Notes under the pieces: model-generated
The model's database searches: none
Told to the model about the DNA's origin: nothing
Seen by the model: only the letters and a program-made list of their open reading frames with translations
Shown: in pieces, positions 1 to 9,800 of the stretch
Layout: the number at the start of each line of letters is the position of its first letter
Numbering within the stretch: position 1 is the first letter of the stretch
Program-made: the position numbers and the translations under genes
DNA from: Paenibacillus borealis
GTDB taxonomy: Bacteria; Bacillota; Bacilli; Paenibacillales; Paenibacillaceae
Reading direction: 5' to 3'
Length of the DNA stretch: 64,000 nucleotides
Assembly: GCF_000758665.1 (NCBI RefSeq)
Contig: NZ_CP009285.1
Span: 1,178,001-1,242,000 of the forward strand

Positions 1-381
1 CTGTACACCGATACCATCACCAAAAAAGGCGCGCTCTATGTCTATGACCGTGACGAGGATGAAGACGCATGGGAGCCGTTCGCGAACCTGATGAAGGAAC
101 GCAGCTATGTGGAGTATGCCGTCTACCGCCATTTCCGTGCGCTGGATGAGAAAAGCCGCAGTGTCCTGCTGCGCAAGGCGGCACGCCGGGCCGGAGAGAT
201 GACGGCTGCGGAAGATGTGACCCCGCTGCTGTATAAGCTGGAAGGGATGTATGTATCGTTCCTGGAGGCGCGCGACAGCCTGGAATATGAGCGGGTAGAG
301 CATGCGAACGGCGATGAAATGTACGGCTTCTACAAGAGCCTGACCGGCAAGCTCGGCAGCATCCGCAGAAAGCTGAAGTAA
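1..381 (+). CDS. C-terminal part of a large protein, possibly the tubulin-like member of the GTPase system (5' end outside window)
   Basis: The frame is open from base 1 through the stop at 379-381, so this is the 3' end of a longer gene; the internal ATG at 91 is not the start. The visible 126 residues are charged and mostly helical, with many Arg, Glu and Lys and no membrane segment or recognisable motif. It lies 4 bp before the next gene on the same strand, so the two are almost certainly co-transcribed. In related Bacillales gene clusters with a double-GTPase, GAP1 and vWA protein, a large bacterial tubulin-like protein is commonly encoded at this place. That identity is inferred from gene order only; the fragment does not prove it. 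Confidence 0.6.
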   Translation: MYTDTITKKGALYVYDRDEDEDAWEPFANLMKERSYVEYAVYRHFRALDEKSRSVLLRKAARRAGEMTAAEDVTPLLYKLEGMYVSFLEARDSLEYERVEHANGDEMYGFYKSLTGKLGSIRRKLK

Positions 382-385
382 GCCT

Positions 386-2809
386 ATGATCAGAGATCAG
401 GCCATACAATATGCAGAGCAGTACGCTGCGCAGGAGGAAGCACAGCATAGCAAGGGGGATGGGCGCAGCAGCATCCATTACCCCGCTCTGTTTCTGTTCC
501 TCGGCGACAAGGTGACCCCGGCCATCGGTCCGGTGCTGGAGCGCTGCGAGCGGAAGTGGGACAATGCAGGCGGTGTCATGGCGCTGCACGCGGGTTCTCC
601 CAGCGGCAGCGGCAGTACGCAGGAGAAGGATGGAATCAAGGGATGGATCGGCAGCGGTAACAGCAGCGTTCATGAACGCGTGTTGCACATGGCCCTGCCA
701 AACACGGCGGGCCGTGATCCCCGGACGGTCCGGCGGGAGCTGTACCGTGAATTTCATGAGGACAGCCAGTACCTGGCCGGGATGAACCGGACGCTGCGCC
801 AGTTAAGCAACACCATAGCGGATTATGGACGGCTCTATTCGTCTTTTGACGTCATCCATCTGTCCATCGTTACGCGGGTCGATGACCCGCTTAATGTGCT
901 GCTGCCGGAGGTTGCCCTGCTGGCCCGTGCCATCCTCAGCCAGTCGTTCAAGTCGGTGCAGACCGACCTGTATGCGTTGATCAACGAGCGGGAGCAAGGG
1001 GATAACTTTGGCTATTCCAGCTCGGTAGGGCTGGCTTTTCTGCGTGAGCTGGACGGGATGCAGGCGGCAGACTACGCCTTAAGCGCTCCGCTCCTGGTCA
1101 CGGAAGAGGGGCTGTCCATCCCCGTGGCCCACGGTCCTTCCGCGCTGTTCGATCTGGTCTATCTGCTCTCCGACAAGAACGAGCGCGGACTCATGTCCGT
1201 CCATGGAATGGACGACAATTATGAGATTATTGCCCACATCAGCCTGCTGAAGAACCGTGTCCGGCCTGCGGCTGACCATGCTTCCGGGCACGGCGGCTAC
1301 AATAATATGACCTTCAAAAGCGGCATCCGGGGCAGCACGGGCAGACAAGGCTACGCTTCAGCCGGTTTCTCGGCGGTACGCAGGCCGAACCGGCAGATTG
1401 CGCTGGCGGTGCTCTATCATGCCCTGCATTATCTGGCCGCCAGAATGCGTGCAGGCAATACCCGGAGCCTTAAGGAGCGGCAGGCGCTGTTTGGCCTCGG
1501 AGCCGACTCCCTGCGTGCCCGCGCGGCAGAACTCCTGCCGGATGAAACCGGCCTCGCGGAGATGACCGGGCTGATGAGCCATGGACGCCCGTCCTACTCG
1601 GAGCTCAGGGCGCTGTCGCTGCGCGAAGCCGAGGAGCTGCTCTTCGGTGAAGGCGGGCAGGCCTATTTCCGCAGCAATTTTGCAGATGTGTCCGCAAGAA
1701 GGACTGCGGCGATCGACCCTGCGCGCGAATGGGCCGGCGTTCTGGCCGCCGAGGAGCAGGCGGCTCCGCCGGTGACCTTCTACCAGCTCGCAGAATGGAC
1801 CGCTGAACTGGCAGAGGGCGGAGGCAGCGTGCTTCACGCCCTGCGCCAGCATATGGGCGGGCTGCGTTCGGCGCTGCTCTCTGCGCAGGAGGAGCTGGAG
1901 CGCCTCTATGCGGAGAGCGTGGAGCGCCAGCCGTTCCAGCGGGTGCCGCTGCTGGATAAACGGACTGTGCGTAATTTCATTCATTATTTATTCGATACCG
2001 TATATGGTAAGAAATATGAGATTCTGCGGCTCGAAAGCGAGCTTGCCCTCTGCCTCCGCTATGATGCGGCGCTTGAGCAGCTGCACGCGGACAGCAGAGC
2101 CAAGGTCGTAGCGATGGAAGCGCTGGAGGAAGAGCTGCAGAGCCTGGCAGTAGCCAGCATAGGCCGCAGTAAGGAAACTGTGGATCAGAACATCATGGAA
2201 TATTACCGCAGCGTGACAGAAGAGGTTATGAGGGATATTGAGACGCGGCGCGGCGGCGATATCTTCTTCAGTGAGCGGTTTATGGGCAGCCTCTCGGAGC
2301 TGCTGCGCCGTGGCGGCGATGCTGTCGCGGAGCGGCTGATCGAAGTCTGCCGCCGGGAGCTGCTGACGGCAGGGCCGTTCACGCTTCCGTTCGAGGAAGA
2401 GCTGCTGCGGCGTGCCAATGTCGCGGCTGCCTACGAGAACCGGGGCATTGTCTCCAAGGAGGAGCTGTTCAAGCAGCTCTACCGCAGTCTCGAAGAAGAG
2501 GCGGCGATGAATGTCCGCCTGTTTGAATATACGCAGGAGCACCGGCATGAGGAGAAATACTTCTTCGGCGACAGTGCTTCCGAATTCCTGCGCTACGCCT
2601 TCAGTGCTGACGAGACCACCCGCATCTACCGCTTGGGCTTCGTGCATGAGCAGCGCAGGAGCGGAGTGGAGAAGCTGAATCTGATGGGCGGCTTCCATCT
2701 GGAGGACCTGCTCTATTACCGCAACGGCAAGGTATATTATGAGACTTATGCGGGTAACGGCTATGCGCTGCACGGACTTGCTGAGGAGCAGTTGCCGGAG
2801 ATGAGATGA
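386..2809 (+). CDS. Uncharacterised 807-aa protein of the GTPase/GAP1/vWA cluster
   Basis: Start ATG at 386, 4 bp after the previous stop; no strong Shine-Dalgarno, which fits translational coupling. The protein is soluble, with no signal peptide or membrane helix. Residues about 140-330 look like an alpha/beta domain and contain a segment FDLVYLLSDKNERG that resembles a stretch found in bacterial tubulin-like (Tubulin_2) proteins; this is a weak resemblance by eye. The C-terminal half (about 480-760) is strongly helical and Glu/Arg/Leu-rich, possibly coiled coil. I do not recognise an enzymatic motif. Its place between the partial upstream gene and the vWA protein suggests it is a structural or scaffolding subunit of the same complex. 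Confidence 0.85.
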   Translation: MIRDQAIQYAEQYAAQEEAQHSKGDGRSSIHYPALFLFLGDKVTPAIGPVLERCERKWDNAGGVMALHAGSPSGSGSTQEKDGIKGWIGSGNSSVHERVLHMALPNTAGRDPRTVRRELYREFHEDSQYLAGMNRTLRQLSNTIADYGRLYSSFDVIHLSIVTRVDDPLNVLLPEVALLARAILSQSFKSVQTDLYALINEREQGDNFGYSSSVGLAFLRELDGMQAADYALSAPLLVTEEGLSIPVAHGPSALFDLVYLLSDKNERGLMSVHGMDDNYEIIAHISLLKNRVRPAADHASGHGGYNNMTFKSGIRGSTGRQGYASAGFSAVRRPNRQIALAVLYHALHYLAARMRAGNTRSLKERQALFGLGADSLRARAAELLPDETGLAEMTGLMSHGRPSYSELRALSLREAEELLFGEGGQAYFRSNFADVSARRTAAIDPAREWAGVLAAEEQAAPPVTFYQLAEWTAELAEGGGSVLHALRQHMGGLRSALLSAQEELERLYAESVERQPFQRVPLLDKRTVRNFIHYLFDTVYGKKYEILRLESELALCLRYDAALEQLHADSRAKVVAMEALEEELQSLAVASIGRSKETVDQNIMEYYRSVTEEVMRDIETRRGGDIFFSERFMGSLSELLRRGGDAVAERLIEVCRRELLTAGPFTLPFEEELLRRANVAAAYENRGIVSKEELFKQLYRSLEEEAAMNVRLFEYTQEHRHEEKYFFGDSASEFLRYAFSADETTRIYRLGFVHEQRRSGVEKLNLMGGFHLEDLLYYRNGKVYYETYAGNGYALHGLAEEQLPEMR

Positions 2810-2869
2810 GAATTGTACAGAGGAAGCGGCGGGACAGGGCAAGCATCGGCTTCGCTGCAGCTAATCTAC

Positions 2870-3047
2870 TGCAAACAGTACAATAGATGGGTCCTGATTT
2901 GTCCGGAAAATGGGTTCTATTGTATTTAGTGCAACAGAATCGGGCTAACTCAGAGAATTAGGACAATGTTCTCTCATTCTGCTGCAGAAAGTGCAATAGA
3001 ATGGAATTTTAGCCTCCTTTTCCGGCAATCTGTTGTACAGAATGCAT
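2870..3047. repeat. Four-palindrome intergenic array A (TTGTAYNNNRTACAA family)
   Basis: Four imperfect palindromes lie at 2870-2883, 2920-2934, 2983-2996 and 3033-3047, with start-to-start steps of 50, 63 and 50 bp. Examples are TTGTATTTAGTGCAA and TGCAGAAAGTGCAA. Several are flanked by TTCT/AGAA so that the dyad extends to about 23 bp. The array fills the 343-bp gap between the 807-aa gene and the vWA gene. The same layout occurs at five other places in this window. Each palindrome could form a short hairpin or bind a dimeric protein; which of these applies is unknown. Confidence 0.85.
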
Positions 3048-3152
3048 CAGAATAGAATTAGCAGCCTATTCACCCTGCAGTTGAAACTCCAGCACCACAG
3101 CGCCGGTTTCAAGCGCATTATTATTAAGTTTTTCCGGAAAGGATGAATATTA

Positions 3153-4424
3153 ATGCAGCGTAAAATCAATCTCCTCCTGCTCCTCTTCAGTCTGCTGGGC
3201 GGCGGAGTGGCTTTCGTGCTTGGCGAGCTGCTGCTGGACCGCAGGCCCTATGACCTGCCGTCCATTGTACTGGTTGGGATCTATTTTGCCATTGTCGCGC
3301 TGGGTGTCCTGGCGGGCAGCGTGGTTGCAGAGACGATCTCGCCCAAGCTGAACGGGCAATCCTGGAAGCTCCGTTATCTCGGAACCTCCTGGAAGATGCT
3401 TCCGCTGGCTGTAGTATTGCTGTTCGGCATGGGTACGCTGACCGAGTTCGTATATGAGCTGAACTTTGGCGGCATCAAGCCGGTCAAGAATGTCATCATG
3501 GTCATCGATGATTCCGGCAGCATGCTGGAGAGCGACCCTAATAACAGCCGCTACGAAGCAGCCAGAGCTCTGGTGCAGCAGCTGGATGAGGACAACAAGG
3601 TGGCCGTGGTCACCTTCAGCCATGAGGCTTCCGTAGTCCAGCCGCTGATCTCGCTCTCCAAGGCGGAGAACCGCCAGAAGGTGTCGGACGTAATCAGCAG
3701 CCTGGAGACTACCGAGGGCGGAACGGATATCAGCGGTGCGCTTACAGAAGCGATGAATGTGATCAATGAAGACGGGGCGGACCGTGGGGCGATGGTCATT
3801 CTTTTATCCGACGGCTTCAGCCAGTTTGATACTTCTACGGAACTGACAGCATTTGTGGACCGCAGTATTGCGGTTAATACCATCGGGCTTGCCCTGAGTG
3901 ATCCATCAGGCTCTTATCTGCTGCAGGATATCGCCAGAGTGACAGGCGGCCAGTATTATGACGTTACGGATGCGAACCGTCTTGGGGAGGTATTCCAGCA
4001 AATCTATGACCGTCTGGGAGACCGGACCCTGCTCACGGAGCGCAGCGATAGGGCAGCGGACAGTCCTTATTATGCTGTAGTGCGGGTTCTGGCATTGATC
4101 CTGATTGGCACCGCACTGGGCCTCGGGCTTGGCATTGTATTCGATAACCGCCACCTCGCCCGCAGCTTCAGCTTCGGAGGCGCATTATCCGGGCTCGCTG
4201 CCGGATTAATTCTCGAATTCGGTCTTAACGGGGATACGGTTACAGACCCGATGATCCGCCTGCTGGCATTGCTGGTGCTCGTTGCTATTCTTACATTGTT
4301 TACTTATGTAGTACCTGTAGGGGAAGGACGCCTGTCCCGCAGGGGAAGAGCTGCCGGAGCTGCGGCCACGCCTGCGGATGGCTTCCATTCACCGCGCCGC
4401 AACCGCGGCAGTAAGGGATTCTGA
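3153..4424 (+). CDS. Membrane-anchored von Willebrand factor A (vWA) domain protein
   Basis: ATG at 3153 follows a GGAAAGGATG ribosome site. Three hydrophobic segments near residues 5-24, 35-56 and 78-92 precede a vWA domain (about 110-290), and three more follow near 310-390. The MIDAS motif DDSGSM is intact at about residue 119, and the matching Thr-containing loop TEGGTDI lies near 190, so metal-dependent ligand binding is expected. vWA proteins of this type commonly work with NTPases as substrate or partner adaptors. Here it sits in a cluster with a double-GTPase and GAP1-like protein, which suggests a membrane-bound scaffold for that complex. The last ~30 residues are basic and Gly/Arg-rich. 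The ligand is unknown. Confidence 0.9.
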   Translation: MQRKINLLLLLFSLLGGGVAFVLGELLLDRRPYDLPSIVLVGIYFAIVALGVLAGSVVAETISPKLNGQSWKLRYLGTSWKMLPLAVVLLFGMGTLTEFVYELNFGGIKPVKNVIMVIDDSGSMLESDPNNSRYEAARALVQQLDEDNKVAVVTFSHEASVVQPLISLSKAENRQKVSDVISSLETTEGGTDISGALTEAMNVINEDGADRGAMVILLSDGFSQFDTSTELTAFVDRSIAVNTIGLALSDPSGSYLLQDIARVTGGQYYDVTDANRLGEVFQQIYDRLGDRTLLTERSDRAADSPYYAVVRVLALILIGTALGLGLGIVFDNRHLARSFSFGGALSGLAAGLILEFGLNGDTVTDPMIRLLALLVLVAILTLFTYVVPVGEGRLSRRGRAAGAAATPADGFHSPRRNRGSKGF

Positions 4425-4459
4425 GTCTGATGGTTACCTAATGAAAGGAGCATGTTGCC

Positions 4460-5095
4460 ATGAAGTACGCCGAGGTTGATTCTGGTGCGCCGGTTATAGC
4501 CGAAGTGGTATCCAGAGTGGAGGACCGGTTCTGCACGCTGCGGTGGCGCTGGCCGGATGGCGTGCAGGCGGTATGTATTCATAAAGCCTCTGCGGAGGCA
4601 CCGGAGGACGGGGAGCAACCGCCTTCCGGCATGAAGCTCTACACACGTGAAGAATACAAAGCGAACAACGGATTCCGCGACCGGCTGGATGAGATCGGGC
4701 TGGTGGCGTATACCATTTATGCCCGGCTGGCCGGGAACGGGGAGACGCTGCTGGTGCGCCAGCGTGACGGTGCCAACAAGACAGTGGTCAGCGCGGGCAA
4801 AGCGAGAATCTATTATTCCGTCCAGCACAAAAAAAGCCTGTTCAGCAAGCTGAAGACCGTGCACATGACGATCACCGCTGAGGTACCGGTGCCGAAGGAA
4901 GTACTCTGCTACGTTAAGAAGCGGGATGGCCATCCGGCCTCCAAAGAGGATGGGGCGCTCTTCCCCTTCGTGCAGGATTTCGCCCCGGGACGAAATCAGC
5001 TTCCGCCGATTGAGGTCGGCAAAGACGACTTCATCCGGATCTTTTTCACGGACGGCCGGAAGTACGGTTTATATTATGAGCTGGTGCCGGAATGA
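4460..5095 (+). CDS. Fibronectin type III-like beta-sandwich protein, putative adaptor
   Basis: ATG at 4460 is preceded by AAAGGAG and begins 36 bp after the vWA stop, so it belongs to that operon. The 211-aa protein has no signal peptide. Residues about 8-110 show an FN3-like pattern: a LRWRWPDGV strand-turn, a following VCIHK strand, and a late YTIYARL strand typical of the E-F region. Residues 115-210 look like a second beta-rich module with a charged surface. FN3-like domains are usual protein-binding adaptors, and small ones occur beside vWA/GTPase conflict-type clusters. The function is inferred from fold pattern and neighbours; no catalytic motif is visible. Confidence 0.8.
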   Translation: MKYAEVDSGAPVIAEVVSRVEDRFCTLRWRWPDGVQAVCIHKASAEAPEDGEQPPSGMKLYTREEYKANNGFRDRLDEIGLVAYTIYARLAGNGETLLVRQRDGANKTVVSAGKARIYYSVQHKKSLFSKLKTVHMTITAEVPVPKEVLCYVKKRDGHPASKEDGALFPFVQDFAPGRNQLPPIEVGKDDFIRIFFTDGRKYGLYYELVPE

Positions 5096-5158
5096 ACGGG
5101 CCGGCAAGGTGTAAGGAATAACAGTTGGAGCGCGGAGCTCAGCCGGATGCTGAATAAC

Positions 5159-5336
5159 TGTATTTCATACAATTAAAGTAGATGATTTCTGCCGCACCGG
5201 GTGTTTAATTGTATTTTGTACATCTATATCCCGGGAAAAGCCTCCAATCATACTGTTTGCTCCGGTATAGTTGCACGAAATGCAGCTATTCGGACGCAAG
5301 CGGGCGGGATCGGTAATATAGCTGTACAAAGTGCAG
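5159..5336. repeat. Four-palindrome intergenic array B (TTGTAYNNNRTACAA family)
   Basis: Palindromes start at 5159 (TGTATTTCATACAA), 5209 (TTGTATTTTGTACAT), 5271 (TTGCACGAAATGCAG) and 5323 (TGTACAAAGTGCAG), with steps of 50, 62 and 52 bp. The last two extend outward as ATAG...CTAT/TTAT dyads. The spacing is close to that of arrays A and C although the spacer sequences differ. It lies in the 489-bp gap before the double-GTPase gene. Confidence 0.85.
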
Positions 5337-5399
5337 TTATATTGGGCAGCAAGATTCGTGTACAGACGGAATGCTAGTGAATTGCAGAGTGAAAGACGA

Positions 5400-5428
5400 A
5401 GCGGGCTGGACGGTTGGGCCAGCCCGCT
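5400..5428. other. Perfect 10-bp hairpin in the FN3-GTPase intergenic region
   Basis: AGCGGGCTGG at 5400-5409 pairs perfectly with CCAGCCCGCT at 5419-5428 around a 9-nt loop. No T-run follows on either strand, so it is not a standard intrinsic terminator. It may be a processing or stability element between the two halves of the GTPase cluster. Confidence 0.6.
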
Positions 5429-5458
5429 CACAAATATAGAAGCAATTGCGTGCGATAC

Positions 5459-5577
5459 CAGTTTTGTCAGCAACTCATTCGTTGAGCTGCTGCGACCAAA
5501 CTTTGAGATTAAGCTTTCGTAGTCAGTTTTGTCAGCCGCTCCTATTCATGAGCTGCTGCAGCAAAACTTTGAGGAGG
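5459..5577 (+). repeat. Two tandem ~65-bp hairpin units ahead of the double-GTPase gene
   Basis: Two copies begin with CAGTTTTGTCAGC at 5459 and 5524, a period of 65 bp. Each copy is itself a long imperfect inverted repeat: GTTTTGTCAGC pairs with a downstream GCTG...AAAC arm, with a TTCG or TATTCAT loop. The second copy runs directly into the GAGGAGG ribosome site of the gene at 5585. This may be a duplicated leader element controlling translation or mRNA processing. Not a known riboswitch to me. Confidence 0.7.
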
Positions 5578-5584
5578 ATGAGAA

Positions 5585-6847
5585 ATGTCTTTTTTTAGCC
5601 GTTTCATGAAGAAGAATCAGCCCCCGGCAAGACCGCTGTATTATGATATCGTCTGCCCGTACTGCTTCTCCCGCTTTGAGCCGGAGGAAGTGGTATTCCG
5701 GGCCATGCACAGCCGTGAGGATGATGAGAATTATGCGCTGGGCGAAGATGACCTGCTGAATAAGTACCGTGAGCGCTTCGGCCTGGATACGGTAGACGAT
5801 ATGGAAGCGATTCTGAATCCGGCGGATATTCCGGAGGAGTATCATCATTATACGGACCATGTGCTGACCGGAATCACCGACCGCTATGGCGTGCTGACCC
5901 GAAGACGGCTATGTCCGTCCTGTCATAACGAGCTGCCCGTAACGGCCGGCAAGGTGCCGAGCAATATTATCTCGATTATCGGTGCTTCCCAGGTAGGGAA
6001 GTCTGTGTATATGACCTCGCTGATCCATACGCTGCAGCATACGACAGCGGGGCATTTTGACGCGGCCTGTATGCCGCTGAATGCCGAGATCAGCCGCAAA
6101 TTCCGCACACTGTACGAAGAGCCGCTGTTCGAGCGGGGAGATCTGCTCGCGTCTACCCAGAAGGAGAAGATGCAGGAGCCGTTCATTTTCCAGTTCGTGT
6201 TCAAGGATGAATCCAAGCCCCCGCTGACGCTGGTGTTCTTCGATGTTGCCGGTGAAGGGATGGTCGATCAGGATTATCTGGGCCTGCACGGCCAGCATAT
6301 CAAGAACTCTGCGGGCATTCTGTTTATGGTCGATCCGCTGCAGATCCGCTCCATCCGCGAGAAGATCCGCATCAACTTCGGCGACCGTCCGGGCGAGTGG
6401 GTGTCGCAGTATGATGAGCCGCGTGATGTGGTGCTGACGATGTTCGGCGACTTCATCGCTTATCAGGAGAAGAGCAAAACCAATATTCCAACGGCCATTG
6501 TTCTGGCCAAAAGCGACATGCTGCACTCACTCAAGGATGAAGACGGCGATTACATCAAATCTAACAGCAATGTGTTCAACAATTATGTGCACCGCAACAC
6601 GCTGAATATGGACGAGTTCCACAACATCGACGGAGAGATCCGCCGGTTCATCAGCAAGGTTGACCGTCCGTTCAAGGACACGATGGATGTGTATTTTGCC
6701 AACACCGGTTATTTCGCGGTATCCGCGCTGGGCAGCAATCCGGTCAATCAGAAGGTGGAAGGTGTAGTCAGTCCGATCCGTGTGGACGAGCCGTTTATCT
6801 GGCTGCTGCACAAGCTGAACTATATTGAGGGGAGCGACGGGCCGTGA
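5585..6847 (+). CDS. Double-GTPase-type (DO-GTPase2-like) TRAFAC-clade GTPase with zinc ribbon
   Basis: ATG at 5585 follows GAGGAGG. The 420-aa protein starts with a zinc-ribbon whose Cys pairs, CPYC near residue 25 and CPSC near 110, are separated by a helical insert. The GTPase domain has a Walker A/G1 motif GASQVGKS at about 133-140, a G3 motif DVAG near 219 and a G4-like AKSD near 307-310. The G1 ends in GKS followed by V-Y-M, as in the GTPases found with GAP1 proteins in predicted NTP-dependent conflict systems. The stop overlaps the start of the GAP1-like gene, so the two proteins are translationally coupled and probably act together. The trigger and effector are unknown. Confidence 0.88.
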   Translation: MSFFSRFMKKNQPPARPLYYDIVCPYCFSRFEPEEVVFRAMHSREDDENYALGEDDLLNKYRERFGLDTVDDMEAILNPADIPEEYHHYTDHVLTGITDRYGVLTRRRLCPSCHNELPVTAGKVPSNIISIIGASQVGKSVYMTSLIHTLQHTTAGHFDAACMPLNAEISRKFRTLYEEPLFERGDLLASTQKEKMQEPFIFQFVFKDESKPPLTLVFFDVAGEGMVDQDYLGLHGQHIKNSAGILFMVDPLQIRSIREKIRINFGDRPGEWVSQYDEPRDVVLTMFGDFIAYQEKSKTNIPTAIVLAKSDMLHSLKDEDGDYIKSNSNVFNNYVHRNTLNMDEFHNIDGEIRRFISKVDRPFKDTMDVYFANTGYFAVSALGSNPVNQKVEGVVSPIRVDEPFIWLLHKLNYIEGSDGP

Positions 6848-9800
6848 ACAGATTTTCAGGGTCCATGATCACCCAGCAGATGTATACGCGCGAGCGCCGC
6901 GGCGTTTACCGGGCGACAGAGGGATTCGATACGGTAGCGAAATCGGAGAGTCTCGACAATAATTTTGTCAAAAAAATTCTGCACCCCTTCTGCCTCTACG
7001 ATGCTCCAGCCGAGCTCGCGGCACAAGGTGAGAAGGATGAGGAGCTATATCCTGCCGCGCTGCATCTGTTCCATACGGAGAGCAACGAGACAGTAATTGG
7101 GCTGAACCGTTATCTGGCGGCGGATTTCACGGGGCAGCGGAGCGCTTTTTTTGCCCATAATTTCGTGGTGCCGCCTATCCGCTCAGAGGAGATTGTGGAG
7201 GGGTACGGGGAATGGCTGCATGCCGGCTTCGCCCGGAGTTATGAGGGAGAGCCGGGAGGGACATTGCCTGAACTGGCAGATATCCCGGTGGAGCCGCGTG
7301 AAGGGGCAGCTGACCCGCTGACTGTGCTAGGCAGTCTCGGTTTCACAGAACAGCTGTTCAAAGCCCTGCTGCAGGCGGTTATGCTGTCCGTAGCCGGGAA
7401 GAAGAAGATTTATGTGGCGCTGGATGTGCCGGTAAGTGAGTTGTCGCGGCGTGCGGTGGAGCTGACGGAGGTCATCTATGCTTCTTTGCCGCATGACTTC
7501 CGCCGCAGGCTGGGAGTGATCACTTATGCCAAAGAGCCGCAGAGCCGCAAATATATTCACCTGACCTTTGTGGAGAAGGGCTCGCTGCGCCCGGGTGACC
7601 GGAGTATTGAGAAGGATTATATTTTTGATCTGGCAGGCGCGCGGATTCTGAATGCCGATTTCGGGGAGTCCCGGCAGACATATGCAGACCTGGCCTGGAA
7701 GCTACTTGGGCAAAAGGGCGGGACTCTCAGTGATTTCGCCAGATTCGCCGACTCTCTGCTGCTTGGGGAGAGTGTGGACCGCAAGCTGTCGCTGGCACTC
7801 TACAATGAGCTGGCTGTCTTTTATGAGATTGAGCAAGGCAATGAAGAATTATATACAGAGAACAAGAATGCTGTGCTCGGCGGGCTGCTGCACTATCTGA
7901 AGCCTGAAGGGGCGCTGGAATCCCGGGTGCGGCTGAATGATATGTTCCTGGAGCGGTTCGACCGTGAGTATGATCTGATCCGCAAAAAAGGGATTCCGTC
8001 GCCGGAGATTCTGGAATGGTTCAAGGAGTATTTTGCGCTGCCGGGCCATAATTACCGGGTCAAAATTGTGGATTACTTCATCAACGGGATGCTGAACTGC
8101 CAGTCGGCAGGACGTGAGGATGCGCTTGCTGCCGCTTACGGTATTATTGAGGGCAACGATGAGCTTAGTGCGGCATTCTTCAAAAGAGTGCTGGCCCAGC
8201 CTATCTTCCGCAAAGCGTTGCTGGAGCCTTATATGGAAACCCGGCTGGCTGCCGCGCCGAAATCGGCGGATATTCTGCGGTTCGTCGCGCATTGGGGCCG
8301 TTTCCTTCCGGAGGCGCTTCAGCAGGCTTTCGTGCGCGATACCGTCAAGGAATATCTGCTGGAGAAGCTGCAGCGGGACAATGATCCGGTGGCGGCGGTA
8401 GCAGCGGTTCATGAGTCGGTGCAGAAAGCAGAGAAGGAACGCCGTAAAGGCAGCGGAGTACATCCAGAAGCATTGTCCCTGCTGCAGGAGCTGGGAACGG
8501 CTGCGGACCGGTTCCTGCTGAACCGGATCTCGCTGGATGAGCTGACACAGGAGCAGCTGCTGGAGATTGCGTTCCTGCGCTACCGGGATACGGCGGACTG
8601 GCAGCCGCCGCTGGATGCAATTGCTAAGCGTAAAGCGAATGCCCTGCGCGCTGCGTACCGCTGGTTCGGTGAGGAGAAGCCGGACGAGGAGATTTTCGCC
8701 GGGCTGTCTCCACGGGAGCTGGATGACGTACAGCTGCTCGGGGGGCGCTGGCTGAAGGAGTCGCGGAGCATCGAGCCGTTCGAACGGCTGCCGCTGGCCT
8801 TCTACCACAGCAGTGAACGTGAGGGCGGTCCGCTTGATTACGATGCGCTGCTGGATCTGGTGGCGCGCAAGGCCGGCGGTGATAAGGATACGGTCTACCG
8901 TTTCCTGGCCTGGTCGCAGCATAACCGGCTGTTCACCATCTCCAGCAAGAAGCTGTGGCCGAATTACCGGCGGGCGGTGCTGAAGTATTTCCTGAAGAAC
9001 GACCGTGAGGCGTTCAAGAACCGCGATTTCCGCAAAAGCTATAGTTCGGCCGCGACGCCTGCTATGCAGAATGTCTACAATGAAGCCCGCTCCCAGCTGG
9101 CTTCACCGCTGGCGCGGTGGGTCAGCCGCAGCCGATTTCAAATCCTGATCTCCGGCACGGTGCTCGGGGTCGTGCTGATTGTTGCGATCATCGCTATTAG
9201 CTTGCTGCGGCCGGATGCGGATACCGCAGCGCCGCAGCCGACTGTGAGCCCGATTCGTGGCGATATCCACAATGCGGACGGACAAGAACAAGCCCCAGTC
9301 TCTGTGCGGCTGGCGGGCGGGGTGGCAGGTGCCGGGACGGGCAGCGGGACTGAAGGCGGTGAAACAGATGGCGCCGGGAATGCTGGCGGAACGGAAGGCA
9401 CCGGGAATGCTGGCGGGGGTGAAAGCGGCGGGACGGAAGGCAACGGAAATGCTGGCGGGGCTGAAGGCGAAGGGGATGCAAGCAGCGCGGAAGCAGGCGT
9501 CAAGCTGGTGTTCAGCTTTGCCGCTGCGGCGGAATGCTCCGACTTCAAGCCGGCGGAGATCATCGTGATGTCCGGTAATAACGTTGCAGACACTTACAAG
9601 GTTGCGGCAACTGTGAGCAGTTGCCAGGCCGCCGGGGTTGATGGCGGCACTGGTGAGGCAGGAGCCGGGAATGATGGCGGCGCGAGTGGGGATGCAGCCG
9701 AAGCCTCCCCGGCAGCGGGTGCATCGGGCGCAGGGACACCTGCGCGCGTATATGAAGTGACAGTGGAGCTGGAGCCGGGCGCGAAGCTGGCCGTAGGTGA

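Noticed and set aside
1988..2842. 284-aa minus-strand ORF opposite the 807-aa gene
   Set aside because: Shadow frame in GC-rich coding DNA; the plus-strand gene has operon spacing and coherent composition.
7849..8922. Long antisense ORF (357 aa, minus strand) inside the GAP1-like gene
   Set aside because: It mirrors the codon pattern of the plus-strand gene, lacks a ribosome site and has no recognisable domain.
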